NCBI GenBank assembly: GCA_016702505.1
Contig: JADJDU010000001.1
Span: forward strand, 186,001 to 250,000
Reading direction: 5' to 3'
DNA length: 64,000 bases
Source: Microthrixaceae bacterium
GTDB taxonomy: Bacteria > Actinomycetota > Acidimicrobiia > Acidimicrobiales > Iamiaceae
Shown here: piece by piece, positions 46,818 to 55,148 of the stretch
Layout of the letters: each line of letters opens with the position of its first letter
How positions within the stretch are numbered: the first letter of the stretch is position 1
Notes under the pieces: model-generated
Database searches by the model: none
Told to the model about the DNA's origin: nothing
What the model saw: the letters and a program-made list of their open reading frames with translations, nothing else
Translations under genes and position numbers: made by a program

Positions 46818-47152
46818 CCGCCCCTGATCTGGACTGGGTGACGCCACTGGCAGGTCTCGGACCGGTTTGGGGTCTCCGTCGGCCGCTGGAGGTGACCTGG
46901 TCGGTGCCGAAGGCGCCCGATGGGCCGGTGGCAGTGACCGTGCGCTTCGAGCCGTCCCCCTCCGCTGGCGGCGACGAGGCTGGTCGCGGCGAGGACGTCG
47001 ACGTAGTGGAGCTGTCCTCGACGGCGGCCGAGGCGGCTCGCCTGGTATCGGGCGAACTCGACGCCAACGTGGCTTGGATGAGTGGACGTCTCAAGGCCGC
47101 AGGGCCGACGGGACCCCTTCTGGCGCTATTGGCCCACGCTGCACGCGCCTAG
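46814..47152 (+). CDS. Small SCP2-like protein co-translated with Mca
   Basis: 112 residues; its ATG overlaps the Mca stop by four bases (ATGA), so translation is coupled. The C-terminal half (ARLVSGELDANVAWMSGRLK, then AAGPTGPLLALL) matches the end of sterol-carrier-protein-2-like domains, where D-A-x-x-A-W-M-x-G-R-x-K is characteristic. The N-terminal half (VTWSVPKAPDGPVAVTVRFE) would be the beta sheet. Such domains bind lipids or hydrophobic ligands. The link to mycothiol metabolism is only by position. Confidence 0.7.
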   Translation: MTAPDLDWVTPLAGLGPVWGLRRPLEVTWSVPKAPDGPVAVTVRFEPSPSAGGDEAGRGEDVDVVELSSTAAEAARLVSGELDANVAWMSGRLKAAGPTGPLLALLAHAARA

Positions 47153-47163
47153 GCGCCAGACCC

Positions 47164-47192
47164 GACGACTGCACCTATCCGCTCGGGTCCTA
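47164..47192 (-). repeat. Fragment of the dispersed intergenic repeat (one outer arm)
   Basis: GACGACTGCACCTATCCGCT followed by CGGGTCCTAG matches one arm of copies 3 and 5. It fills most of the 37-base gap between the convergent SCP2-like and deacetylase genes and includes the deacetylase stop codon. Confidence 0.65.
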
Positions 47193-48044
47193 GGGGGTGA
47201 AGGTCGGCCGAGCTTCCCGCTGGGCGCGGCGGAGATCCCGGTAGCCGATGCGGATCACCCCGAGGCGATCGAGCAGCACCGGCAGTTCGTGGTCGAAGCA
47301 GGTGAGGTGGTGGTCGTCCACCCGGTGTGACCACGCCTCATCGTAGGCCCGAAGCTCGGGGGTGTCGTGGGCTGGGTGCACGTGGAGTTCGGTGACGCCG
47401 GGTTCGAGATCGTGGATGGCCCGTTCGACGGTGCGGCGGCTGCCGTGACCGGAGTGGACCGGGGCGAAGTGGTCGGGGAACACGACGCCCTCCTCGCTGG
47501 CCAGCGTCCGGAACGGGAACCCGACGGAGCGTTCGAACGTTGGACCCGATAGCCGGGTGGGTAGGCGGAACTCCACGGCTAGGTCAAGGTAGATGTCGAA
47601 GAACTCGGGGCGGTGCTGGAGAACCCCGAGGTGGGAGTCGAGGTGGCTGACGTCGAAGCCCCACAGGATCGCCCGCTCCACCTGGGCCCTGAGCTCGCGT
47701 CGTGCCTCGTCTAAGTCGGCGTGGTCCCATAGGTCGGCCACCGTTCGGGGAAACCCTCCGTCTCCATCCAGGAGCGAGGGCGCATGGGTGATTGGACCCC
47801 ACCGGTAGCGGTCGTGTTCGGAGTTGAGGGTCAGGTGTACGCCGACGTCTTCCCCTCGGTACCGAGATGCCGCCTCCCGGGCCCACGGCGCTGGAACCAT
47901 GATGGATGCGCTGGTGGCATGGCCCGTGCGCAGCGCCTCGTAGACCCCGGCGTTGACGGCATGGCTGACACCCAAGTCGTCGCAGTTGATGATCACGGCC
48001 CGGGCATCGGGCCCCAACCCGAGGCGTTCGGTCAGCTCGGTCAT
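47190..48044 (-). CDS. ChbG/YdjC-family carbohydrate deacetylase
   Basis: 284 residues from ATG 48044. It shows the family's metal site as AVIINCDDLGVSHAVNAGVY (Asp-Asp near the N-terminus) and VSHLDSHLGVLQHRPEFFD (His-x-x-x-His type ligands), plus VTELHVHPAHDTPELRAYDE near the end. Family members remove N-acetyl groups from chitooligosaccharides or related sugars. No chitin locus is visible, so the substrate is open. Its stop codon lies inside a repeat fragment. The nuclease gene ends 11 bases from its start on the same strand. Confidence 0.87.
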   Translation of the reverse strand: MTELTERLGLGPDARAVIINCDDLGVSHAVNAGVYEALRTGHATSASIMVPAPWAREAASRYRGEDVGVHLTLNSEHDRYRWGPITHAPSLLDGDGGFPRTVADLWDHADLDEARRELRAQVERAILWGFDVSHLDSHLGVLQHRPEFFDIYLDLAVEFRLPTRLSGPTFERSVGFPFRTLASEEGVVFPDHFAPVHSGHGSRRTVERAIHDLEPGVTELHVHPAHDTPELRAYDEAWSHRVDDHHLTCFDHELPVLLDRLGVIRIGYRDLRRAQREARPTFTP

Positions 48045-48055
48045 CGGGGTGGACG

Positions 48056-48628
48056 CTATCGCCCTGCGGGGTCGGTGCACGCACCCCACAGTCCGAGCTG
48101 GCGGCGTCGAGCTGACTGTTCGGTCCGGGCCAGGTCTGGCCGGTGGGCGATGTTCGGGGTGATGCTCAATATGGTGGCGTAGCCGTCAGCGAGCAATGTC
48201 TCATTGATGAACAGGCCGTCAGCACGGCGCCACAGGTAGACCAGCAGCCGGCCGTAGCGGTCCCTGGCCTCGGTATCTCGCTGGACCAAGACTTCGGTTC
48301 CCGGTGGCAGCAGGTGTTTGGTGCGGGCCGAGGCTTCAGGTCCGAAGCACTCGACCGGGCTATTGGGTTTGACCGTCTCTGGCGTGTCAATACCGAGCAG
48401 GCGAACCCGTTCGACACCAGCACCAGAGAACGACAGGGTGAGGGTGTCCCCGTCTGTGACCCGGTCGACCATGGCCACCAGGCCGGTGCCCCCATCTGGT
48501 AGGGGTGCGGTGCTCGGCGGCTGGGGACGGGTGCAGGAGTTCGCCAGCAGGGAGGTGGAGAGCCAGATGATCGAGGCGAGGGTGAGCGAGGGTAGGCGGG
48601 TTGTGAAGAGATGGCGGGACGGTCTCAT
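48056..48628 (-). CDS. Secreted thermonuclease (SNase-like) family protein
   Basis: 190 residues from ATG 48628 (GGAGT six bases upstream). The N-terminus is a signal sequence ending in LLANSC, possibly a lipobox. The nuclease core has VDRVTDGDTLTLSFSGAGVE, VRLLGIDTPETVKPN and RDRYGRLLVYLWRRADGLF, with the staphylococcal-nuclease catalytic Arg, Glu and Arg in their usual settings (RLLGIDTPE and DRYGRLLVY). It probably cuts DNA or RNA outside the cell. The long frame up to 48772 only translates the dispersed repeat. It lies downstream of the thiolase with the repeat in between. Confidence 0.87.
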   Translation of the reverse strand: MRPSRHLFTTRLPSLTLASIIWLSTSLLANSCTRPQPPSTAPLPDGGTGLVAMVDRVTDGDTLTLSFSGAGVERVRLLGIDTPETVKPNSPVECFGPEASARTKHLLPPGTEVLVQRDTEARDRYGRLLVYLWRRADGLFINETLLADGYATILSITPNIAHRPDLARTEQSARRRQLGLWGACTDPAGR

Positions 48629-48696
48629 GGCGGACTCCAGTGACGATGTCGATGCTCGTCGGCCGGAGCCGCATGGGTGAGGTTCTGGGCCATGCC

Positions 48697-48800
48697 TAGG
48701 ACCTGAGCGGATAGGTCCAGTCGTCGTCGCTACCAGGTTGATCAGACCGAGGCGTTGCCTCGGTTTAACCATTGCCGTGCTTATGGGTCGGCTCGCCTCC
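48697..48800 (+). repeat. Dispersed palindromic intergenic repeat, full copy 2
   Basis: It contains GAGCGGATAGGTCCAGTCGT, the hairpin ACCGAGGC-GTT-GCCTCGGT, and CTTATGGGTCGGCTCGCCTC. It ends exactly at the base before the thiolase stop codon (48801). The hairpin stem is identical to copy 1 while the triloop differs (GTT against TTC), as expected if the structure matters. Confidence 0.85.
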
Positions 48801-49982
48801 TTAAAGCCGTTCGATGATGGTTCCTGTACCCAGGCCGCCTCCGCAGCACATGGAGATGAGCCCGTACCGGCCCCCGGTACGCTCGAGTTCGTTCAATGCC
48901 TTGGTGATCAAGACTGCACCGGTGGCTCCCAGCGGGTGCCCCAGAGCGATGGCCCCGCCGTTGGGGTTGACCTTCTCCATGGGCACATCGAACTCGCGGG
49001 CCCAGGCCAAGACGACCGAGGCGAAGGCTTCGTTGATCTCGAACGTGTCGATGTCTGCGATGGACAGACCGGTGCGGTCCAGCAGGTGGCGGGTGGCATC
49101 TATCGGGCCGGTGAGCATGAGCACGGGATCCACGCCCACTAGGCAGGTATCCACGATGCGGGCCCGCGGGGTGAGGCCCATCTCCGGTGCCCGTGCCGCG
49201 GTGGTCAACAGCAATGCGGCGGCACCATCTGAGATCTGTGACGAGGAGCCAGCTGTGTGCACGCCGTCTTCTCGGGCTACGGCCTTGAGGTTGGCCAGCT
49301 TTTCTATGGTCGTCTCGCGCAGGCCCTCGTCCCTTGAAACGGTGGTGGTGTCTCCGGTCGGCTTGCCGTCTTCTCCGAGGATGGGGGCTTGGACGGGCGT
49401 GATCTGGCCCTCGAATCGGCCATCGGCCCACGCCTGCGCCGCGAGTTGTTGAGAGCGGAGTCCGAAGTCGTCGGCGTCGGAGCGGGTGATGCCCCACTTC
49501 TGGGCGATGCGTTCGGCACCTTCGAACTGTGACGTGAACTCGAGGCGGGCGAAGTAGGACTTGGGGATGGGCCGGCCGTAGTCCCCCTTGGCGTTTGAAC
49601 CGATGGGTACCCTGCTCATGGCCTCGACGCCGCTGGCTATGGCCACGTCGACCACGCCGGCCTGAACCAGCGCGGTGGCGATGTTGGTTGCCTGCTGAGA
49701 GGATCCGCATTGGGTGTCGACCGTGGTGGTGGCCACCGACTGGGGCAGGCCTGCGGTCAACCAGGCCGTGCGACCGATGTTGAAGGCCTGCTCACCGATC
49801 TGGCTCACGCAGCCGGTCACGACTTGGCCGACCTGATCGCCACCGATGCCGGAGCGGTGCACCACCTCGCTGAGCACGGTACCGAGGGTGTCGGCTGGGT
49901 GGTTGGTGGACAGCCCGCCGTTGCGGCGACCCACGGGGGTGCGGACAGCTTCGACGATCACGACATCGGAAGGGGTGGTCAT
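48801..49982 (-). CDS. Acetyl-CoA C-acetyltransferase (thiolase)
   Basis: 393 residues from ATG 49982. Thiolase signatures are complete: catalytic Cys in TTVDTQCGSSQQATNIATAL, the C-terminal INEAFASVVLAWAREFDVPM, His in NPNGGAIALGHPLGATGAVL and the second Cys in ISMCCGGGLGTGTIIE. It condenses or cleaves acyl-CoA thioesters; biosynthetic and degradative types cannot be separated safely here. A repeat copy touches its stop codon. The upstream neighbour is a short SOS-regulated gene, so it is probably transcribed alone. A longer start (50012) is possible. Confidence 0.9.
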   Translation of the reverse strand: MTTPSDVVIVEAVRTPVGRRNGGLSTNHPADTLGTVLSEVVHRSGIGGDQVGQVVTGCVSQIGEQAFNIGRTAWLTAGLPQSVATTTVDTQCGSSQQATNIATALVQAGVVDVAIASGVEAMSRVPIGSNAKGDYGRPIPKSYFARLEFTSQFEGAERIAQKWGITRSDADDFGLRSQQLAAQAWADGRFEGQITPVQAPILGEDGKPTGDTTTVSRDEGLRETTIEKLANLKAVAREDGVHTAGSSSQISDGAAALLLTTAARAPEMGLTPRARIVDTCLVGVDPVLMLTGPIDATRHLLDRTGLSIADIDTFEINEAFASVVLAWAREFDVPMEKVNPNGGAIALGHPLGATGAVLITKALNELERTGGRYGLISMCCGGGLGTGTIIERL

Positions 49983-50045
49983 GGTCAAGAAAGGTATCCG
50001 TCCCCAAACCAACCTGGCCCAAGAGCCGAGCGGTGCGACGAGGGA

Positions 50046-50219
50046 TCAGGCTGCTTTGGGGCGGTGGTCGTCGGTGGGGCGGTGGGCAGCCAAGGCGGCC
50101 CTAGCCGAGGCGATGCCTCGACGGCCGACCTCCCTGGTGCGTTCGTCTAGCTGCCAGTTCCGGGGAGTTCCGGTGGGGCGGGCGGCGGTGATCGTCGTGA
50201 GTGGAAGCTGCTCGGCCAT
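50046..50219 (-). CDS. 57-residue protein with LexA box, unknown function
   Basis: ATG 50219 has GAGGAG nine bases upstream, a good ribosome binding site; a GTG at 50261 would add 14 residues. The sequence is basic and probably helical: TGTPRNWQLDERTREVGRRG, then IASARAALAAHRPTDDHR. No enzyme motif or membrane segment. A LexA-type operator lies 48 bases upstream of the ATG (50268-50283), so it should be induced by DNA damage. Short basic SOS proteins can be DNA-binding or inhibitor peptides, but I do not recognise this one. Its neighbours (thiolase, amidase) are unrelated. Confidence 0.75.
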   Translation of the reverse strand: MAEQLPLTTITAARPTGTPRNWQLDERTREVGRRGIASARAALAAHRPTDDHRPKAA

Positions 50220-50267
50220 GTCATCAGTCTCCTCGTGGGGTGTGACAACGAGTCTTTCCACCTCTGA

Positions 50268-50283
50268 TCGTACATGTGTTCGA
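50268..50283 (-). promoter_or_regulatory. LexA (SOS) box upstream of the 57-residue protein
   Basis: TCGTACATGTGTTCGA matches the actinobacterial box TCGAAC-RNRY-GTTCGA at every position but one. The only plausible target is the minus-strand gene starting at 50219; the amidase reads toward it from the other side and ends there. A TACGAT on the minus strand inside the box could be the -10. Confidence 0.75.
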
Positions 50284-50318
50284 TGAAGGATGCGAGTGGA
50301 AAAGGCGATCCAAGTTGT

Positions 50319-51713
50319 TCAGAGGGGTGCGCCGGGGGCCACCAACGGCCACGGGCAGGTTTGCTCCACCCGGAGGGCCAGGTCCAACAGAAGTTGGTCC
50401 TGGTGGTGGCGACCGATCATCTGCATGCCCACAGGCAGACCCTCGAAGGGCTCCACCGGAACCGACACCGCGGGATTGCCGCAGATGTTGGCAGGGATGG
50501 TTAGGGCGCCGTTGTTCCCGAGATCAACCCTCTGGTCGCCAACCCGGGTATTGGTGGTGATGTGAGCCGGGAAGGCCACGTCGGGGTTGGTGGCGCAGAT
50601 GAGCACGTCGACCTGGTCGAAGATGTCGGCCATTGCCTCGTTGGCGGCGGTGCGTGTGGCTTCGCCCCGGGCGTTGGTCTCCAAGCTGACGAGCTGTTCG
50701 GCCATCTCGAGACCGAACGCGATCTCCGGCGTGAGCAGGTCCTTGCAGTCGGGCCACAGGCCCTCCAGGTCCTGGCGCAGCCCCGACAGGTTGCCCAGAG
50801 CCCAGGCCACGTCGAGCTTGGGAAACTTCACGTCCAGATCGACAACGGTGAGCCCAGCATCTCGAGCCAAAGCCTCTGCTGCTGCCGCCACCCGCTCGGA
50901 AACCTCGGGGCGAACCACGGCGGTTCCCAACGTGGGGGAGATGGCCACTCGCAGACCCGACAGGTCATGGCTGCCCAAGTCCCGCTCCCAGCCGTCGATG
51001 CGAGGCAACGAGTACGGGTCGCGGGAGTCGTATCCGCTGGCTACGTCGAACCACCGGGCTGCATCGCGTACTGAACGAGCCTGGCAGCCGAGGACAACCG
51101 TCATGGGATGGATGAGCGTCTTCGGCCCTCGAGGTATGCGTCCCGCCGTTCCCTTCATGCCGAGCAGACCACAGAACCCGGCCGGGATGCGTATGGATCC
51201 ACCGCCGTCGCCTCCGGTGGCGATGGTCACGAGACCTCCGGCCACCGCTGCCGACGACCCGCCCGACGAACCCCCCGCCGTGCGGCCCTGGCCCCAAGGG
51301 TTGGTGCACGTTCCATGGATCTTGTTGGTGGAGATGTTGAGCCCGCCGAACTCCGAAGCCAGGGTCTGGCCCACGGGAACGATGCCGCCTCGTTCCAGTA
51401 GTCGGGTGTGTGAGGTGGAGGACCGGTCGGCCGTCCGCGCCTCGAACACCAACGACTCCTCTGTGTACGGCCAGCCCTTCACCGGCTCGAGTGCCTTGAT
51501 CCCCACCGGGACACCGCCGAATGGCAGCGAGACGTCGGCGGCTGCGGCTCGGGCCCGGGCCCGTTCCTCGTCGAGCCAGACGAAGGCCCCTAACTCGCTG
51601 GCCTCGATGGCGGCAAACGTGGCTTCCAGCTCTTCGGCGGGTGAACGCTCACCGGAGCGGAAGGCATCGACCAGAGATGAGGCATCTCCGGCCCAGGGCT
51701 TGTCCACGGTCAT
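50319..51713 (-). CDS. Amidase-signature-family amidohydrolase
   Basis: 464 residues from ATG 51713. The amidase signature triad is clear: Lys in VGIKALEPVKGWPYTEES, then the Gly/Ser-rich GRTAGGSSGGSSAAVAGGLV with cis-Ser and nucleophile Ser (GGDGGGSIRIPAGFCGLLGM). The C-terminus has GNNGALTIPANICGNPAVSV, then VGMQMIGRHHQDQLLLDLAL. Such enzymes hydrolyse amides; GatA is the same fold, but gatB and gatC are not adjacent, so a catabolic role is more likely. Downstream of the Dabb gene by 52 bases on the same strand. Confidence 0.9.
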   Translation of the reverse strand: MTVDKPWAGDASSLVDAFRSGERSPAEELEATFAAIEASELGAFVWLDEERARARAAAADVSLPFGGVPVGIKALEPVKGWPYTEESLVFEARTADRSSTSHTRLLERGGIVPVGQTLASEFGGLNISTNKIHGTCTNPWGQGRTAGGSSGGSSAAVAGGLVTIATGGDGGGSIRIPAGFCGLLGMKGTAGRIPRGPKTLIHPMTVVLGCQARSVRDAARWFDVASGYDSRDPYSLPRIDGWERDLGSHDLSGLRVAISPTLGTAVVRPEVSERVAAAAEALARDAGLTVVDLDVKFPKLDVAWALGNLSGLRQDLEGLWPDCKDLLTPEIAFGLEMAEQLVSLETNARGEATRTAANEAMADIFDQVDVLICATNPDVAFPAHITTNTRVGDQRVDLGNNGALTIPANICGNPAVSVPVEPFEGLPVGMQMIGRHHQDQLLLDLALRVEQTCPWPLVAPGAPL

Positions 51714-51765
51714 GACTTTCCTTCCGATGGTGTCAACCGGGGCGGTTGTCGGTGTAGGTCGACGC

Positions 51766-52062
51766 TCAGAACTCGAACTGGACCGAGCGTCGCTCGGCGG
51801 TGATGGGTTCGATGTGGTCGGTGATCACGGCTAGATGTTCGGGGTGGGTGCGGTAGGTGTGGAAGTCCTCTACCGAAGCGAAACGAGCGGAGACGGCGAA
51901 GTCCCAGGAACCCTCGGTGATCCCCAGGTTCGAGCCGACGGCGTAGGTGGCCACCTGGGGAATCAAGCCCGGCAGACGACGAAGGGCGGTGGCCATGGCA
52001 TCAATGGCCGAAGCATCGGTGTCTTCCAGGAATCGGAATAAGACGACGTGTTGGATGGCCAT
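51766..52062 (-). CDS. Dabb-family (stress-responsive alpha/beta barrel) protein
   Basis: 98 residues from ATG 52062 (GGGGAAG eight bases upstream). The family pattern is readable: IQHVVLFRFLEDTDASAIDA, LPGLIPQVATYAVGSNLG, WDFAVSARFASVEDFHTYRT, then HPEHLAVITDHIEPI. Dabb proteins are dimeric ferredoxin-like barrels found in stress proteins and some polyketide cyclases; no activity can be assigned here. It is on the same strand as the amidase and may be co-transcribed. Confidence 0.88.
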   Translation of the reverse strand: MAIQHVVLFRFLEDTDASAIDAMATALRRLPGLIPQVATYAVGSNLGITEGSWDFAVSARFASVEDFHTYRTHPEHLAVITDHIEPITAERRSVQFEF

Positions 52063-52309
52063 GCGCCTACTTCCCCAATCGAACTTGCGGGTTTGGTGGA
52101 CCGAGACCCCGTGATGACCGAGGACCGTTCGGGCAGGACCGTAGGCGCTGTACCTGCTGCCGTCACTCCCGGTCGTCGCCGTCGCCGGCGCCGCCACAAG
52201 GCCAGCCCGTGCGACGTGAGCTCGCTTGGCCCGACGCTCCGTGGTTCGATCCCCGGTGGGCGAGGACACCTGCCCCTGCGGTGTTGTGGCCCCCGTAGGC
52301 TCGTTCACC

Positions 52310-53161
52310 GTGGATGCTCAGGAGTTCCTCGATCTCACCGCCACTCACAACCCTCACCGCTGGTACCTGCCGGTAACCAATGGACTGTCCACCCTTGGCG
52401 GGTTCCTGTTCGGTGGCTGCGGGCTCGGTGCCGCGGTCTTGGCTCTTGAGATGGCCACCGGTCGACCCGTCGTGTGGGCGACCGCCCAGTACCTGTCCTA
52501 CGCCACGCCCGGATCCGTGCTCGACCTCGATGTGACGGTGGCCGTGTCGGGGCGCAACAGCACCCAGGCCCGCGTCGTTGGTCATGTCGAGGACCGGGAG
52601 ATCTTCACCGTCAACGCTGCATTGGGTTCACGGTCCACCGATTCCGATCAGGTGTGGGTGGAGCCGATCGACGTGCCTCGCCCCGAGGATTGCCCGGCCC
52701 GTTCACTTCGCGTGCCGGGAGAGGACTCGTTGATGAGCCGCTTCGAAACCCGTCTGGCGTTGGCCCGGGACTGGGAGCAGTTGCCCGGCAACCCTATGGA
52801 GCGGGGACGGAGCGCCCTGTGGGTCCGCATCCCAGAGCTCACCGAGCCGTCTGCGGTGGCTCTGGCCATCCTCGGCGACTATGTGCCGTTCGGGATCGGT
52901 CAGTCACTCGGCGCCTACGCCGGGGGCAACAGCCTGGACAACACGCTACGGGTCATACGGGTGGTACCGAGCGAGTGGATCCTGGTCGAGGTCCAAGTCG
53001 ACGGCATCGGCAACGGGTTCGGCCACGGCACCGTCCACCTGTGGGCCGACGACGGCACCCTCATGGCCACCGCCTCCCAGTCCACCATTGTCCGGTACTG
53101 GGATCCCGCGGGAACCACCATCGGAAGCCGACCCAGCCTCCCGCCCCAGGACCGAGGCTGA
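52310..53161 (+). CDS. Acyl-CoA thioesterase-like (double hotdog) protein
   Basis: 283 residues from GTG 52310; a longer frame to 52226 is less likely. Two hotdog domains of the TesB/actinobacterial thioesterase type: NPHRWYLPVTNGLSTLGGFL, FGGCGLGAAVLALEMATGRP, VVWATAQYLSYATPGSVLDL and the second GDYVPFGIGQSLGAYAGGNS, LDNTLRVIRVVPSEWILVEV, FGHGTVHLWADDGTLMATAS. It should hydrolyse acyl-CoA thioesters in the cytoplasm; chain length unknown. It is followed after 89 bases by an LLM oxidoreductase on the same strand. Confidence 0.8.
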   Translation: MDAQEFLDLTATHNPHRWYLPVTNGLSTLGGFLFGGCGLGAAVLALEMATGRPVVWATAQYLSYATPGSVLDLDVTVAVSGRNSTQARVVGHVEDREIFTVNAALGSRSTDSDQVWVEPIDVPRPEDCPARSLRVPGEDSLMSRFETRLALARDWEQLPGNPMERGRSALWVRIPELTEPSAVALAILGDYVPFGIGQSLGAYAGGNSLDNTLRVIRVVPSEWILVEVQVDGIGNGFGHGTVHLWADDGTLMATASQSTIVRYWDPAGTTIGSRPSLPPQDRG

Positions 53162-53250
53162 ACGGGATCTGCCAGCGCACCGGCAATGGCGCCCACCGAG
53201 TAGGTGGGGCGTCCAGGCCATGGCCGACGCCCGGCGTGTAGGTTCCGGCC

Positions 53251-54216
53251 ATGACCTATCAGGGCTACGGGATGACGATCCCTATCGACGGTGTCCCCCT
53301 CCATGCCCAGCGGGACTGGATCGTCGAACTGGAAGACTTGGGCTACACCGACGTGTGGTCCAGCGAGGCCAACATGGCCGATGGGTTCACGCCACTGGCA
53401 TTGGCGTCGGTGTGGGCTCCGTCTCTTCGTCTCGGCTCGGCCATCGTTCCCGCCTTCACTAGGGGGCCGGCCACCCTGGCCCAGTGCGTGGCGTCGCTGG
53501 CCGATGCTGCCCCGGGACGGGTCGCCTTCGGCATCGGAACCTCGTCCAACGTGATCGTGGAGCGATGGAACGACATTCCCTTCACCGAGCCCTACAAGAA
53601 GACCCGCGACACTGTGCGCCTCTTGCGGACGACCCTCACCGGAACCAAGGTGAGCGAGGATTACGACACCTTCTCGGTCAAGGGCTTCAAGTTGGGGATT
53701 GTGCCCGAGAAACAGCCCAAGATCCTCATCGCCGCCCTCCGCGAAGGAATGTTGGGGCTGGCTGGACGCGAAGGCGACGGTGCCATCCTCAACTGGCTGG
53801 GTGCCGACGACGTGCCGACGGTGACGCCTCACGTCCACCAGGGCGGAGCGGACAAGGAGGTGGTGGCCAGGATCTTCGTCGCGCCAACGACCGACCGGGA
53901 TCTGGTGTTGGAATACGGCCGGTTCTTCATTGCCGCATATTTGACGGTGCCGGTCTACGCCGAGTTCCAGCGATGGCTGGGCCGAGCCGACGTGCTTCAA
54001 CCAATGTGGGATCACTGGGCGGCCGGGGACCGCAAGGCTGCGTTGTCCGCCATCCCTGAATCGGTGGTAGATGACCTGATCATCCACGGAACCCCCGAAC
54101 AGTGCCGTGACCACATTGCTCGCTACCAGGCCAACGGCGTGACAACGCCGGTGATCGCCATGCTGCCGTTCGGCATCGACCAACGTCAGGCCATTCGGGA
54201 CCTCGCCCCCCGCTAA
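53251..54216 (+). CDS. LLM-class (F420- or flavin-dependent) oxidoreductase
   Basis: 321 residues from ATG 53251. Luciferase-like monooxygenase fold: DLGYTDVWSSEANMADGFTP, RLGSAIVPAFTRGPATLAQC, GRVAFGIGTSSNVIVERWND, KQPKILIAALREGMLGLAGR and a C-terminal DLIIHGTPEQCRDHIARYQA. The actinobacterial setting favours F420 over FMN, but the cofactor cannot be proved from sequence. Substrate unknown. Its stop codon (54214-54216) abuts full copy 3 of the dispersed repeat and overlaps the end of the convergent lipoprotein frame. Confidence 0.88.
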   Translation: MTYQGYGMTIPIDGVPLHAQRDWIVELEDLGYTDVWSSEANMADGFTPLALASVWAPSLRLGSAIVPAFTRGPATLAQCVASLADAAPGRVAFGIGTSSNVIVERWNDIPFTEPYKKTRDTVRLLRTTLTGTKVSEDYDTFSVKGFKLGIVPEKQPKILIAALREGMLGLAGREGDGAILNWLGADDVPTVTPHVHQGGADKEVVARIFVAPTTDRDLVLEYGRFFIAAYLTVPVYAEFQRWLGRADVLQPMWDHWAAGDRKAALSAIPESVVDDLIIHGTPEQCRDHIARYQANGVTTPVIAMLPFGIDQRQAIRDLAPR

Positions 54217-55148
54217 GGAGGTGCGCCGATAGGCGGACCGACCCATAGATACGGCATGTCTAAACCGAGGCGAAGCCTCGGTCTGATCACCCTTGCAGCG
54301 ACGACGACTGGACCTATCCGCTCGGGTCCTAAGGCCAAGGACCCGAGCGGATAGGTCAGGCCTGGGCGGCGTTGGGTGAGCAGGTCGAGAAGGGTCCGCA
54401 GGAGCGTCTCGTCGAGGTTGCGGTCCACCGCGGTCGAGTTGAGCACCGTGACCATATCTCCGGTCCGAAACGCCACGACCGCCATGCTCACCGGGTGGTC
54501 GGGCGTGTCGTCGAGAGGAGAGATGACGAACTCGCCCGACATGGCGACGGCTTCGTCACCCAGGCTGGGGGCCGTTTCGTTGCGGGTGAGGCTTCCCGTC
54601 CGCTCGTAGGCGTCGGTGGAGCCGTTGAAGAGCTCGTTCACACACGACAAGAACCGATCGGTCCCAATGTCTTCCATCAACTTGGTGGCTGAGTCGACCG
54701 AGTCCATGACGGTGACCGAGCTGCTGGCCTGGAGCGTCCCGGGATCGACCGAGGTGGAGAAGCCATCGGACCGGTAGAGGCCCAGCAGATGGGTGTCGAG
54801 GTCGACCTCGGTGCAGGTCTCCATCGGGCCAGCGTCGCCTTCGGCGGGGGGTAGGTGTTCCCAGCCCGACGGAAAATCATCGAACGTCAACGAGGCGGCT
54901 TCGGCGCGTTCCATGGCCTCCTTCATGGATGCTTCCAACTCGGGGTCCAGCGTCACTGTCGTGGCGACCTCGGTGGTGGAGGTGCCGCTGGACCCGGCTT
55001 CGGAGCTTGTGGTCGTCGACTCGTCGGCCCTTTCGGTAGATCCATCATCTCCGCTGCATCCGCCGAGCACGCTCCCAACCAGGGCGACCGTCAGCATCAA
55101 GCGGCGCGCTCGCCGGGGAAGGGTGCGAAGGGTGGGGTGCAACAACAA
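54213..55148 (-). CDS. Secreted lipoprotein of unknown function whose C-terminus is encoded by the intergenic repeat
   Basis: 311 residues. The TTG at 55148 is supported by AGGAGA just upstream; ATG 55097 is the alternative. Signal and lipobox: LMLTVALVGSVLGGCSG. A Ser/Thr/Glu-rich linker follows, then the domain shared with the lipoprotein at the left window edge (RAEAASLTFDDFPSGW, paired cysteines METCTEVD and FLSCVNEL). The natural domain seems to end at LLDLLTQRRPG. The last ~45 residues (YPLGSLALGPERIGPVVVAA, then RVIRPRLRLGLDMPYLWVG) are simply the translated dispersed repeat. That read-through tail suggests the repeat inserted into or replaced the original 3' end. Confidence 0.8.
   Translation of the reverse strand: MLLHPTLRTLPRRARRLMLTVALVGSVLGGCSGDDGSTERADESTTTSSEAGSSGTSTTEVATTVTLDPELEASMKEAMERAEAASLTFDDFPSGWEHLPPAEGDAGPMETCTEVDLDTHLLGLYRSDGFSTSVDPGTLQASSSVTVMDSVDSATKLMEDIGTDRFLSCVNELFNGSTDAYERTGSLTRNETAPSLGDEAVAMSGEFVISPLDDTPDHPVSMAVVAFRTGDMVTVLNSTAVDRNLDETLLRTLLDLLTQRRPGLTYPLGSLALGPERIGPVVVAARVIRPRLRLGLDMPYLWVGPPIGAPP
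54217..54357 (-). repeat. Dispersed palindromic intergenic repeat, full copy 3, with 20-bp perfect terminal hairpin
   Basis: It contains CCGACCCATAGATACGGCAT, the hairpin ACCGAGGC-GAA-GCCTCGGT, and GACCTATCCGCTCGGGTCCT (54311-54330). The last is repeated in perfect inverted orientation at 54338-54357 across a seven-base loop. It begins at the base after the LLM stop codon and lies inside the lipoprotein reading frame. Confidence 0.88.

Noticed and set aside
50587..51834. 415-codon plus-strand open frame
   Set aside because: It is antisense to the amidase, which has the full amidase signature; the translation is Ser/Arg/Pro-rich shadow.
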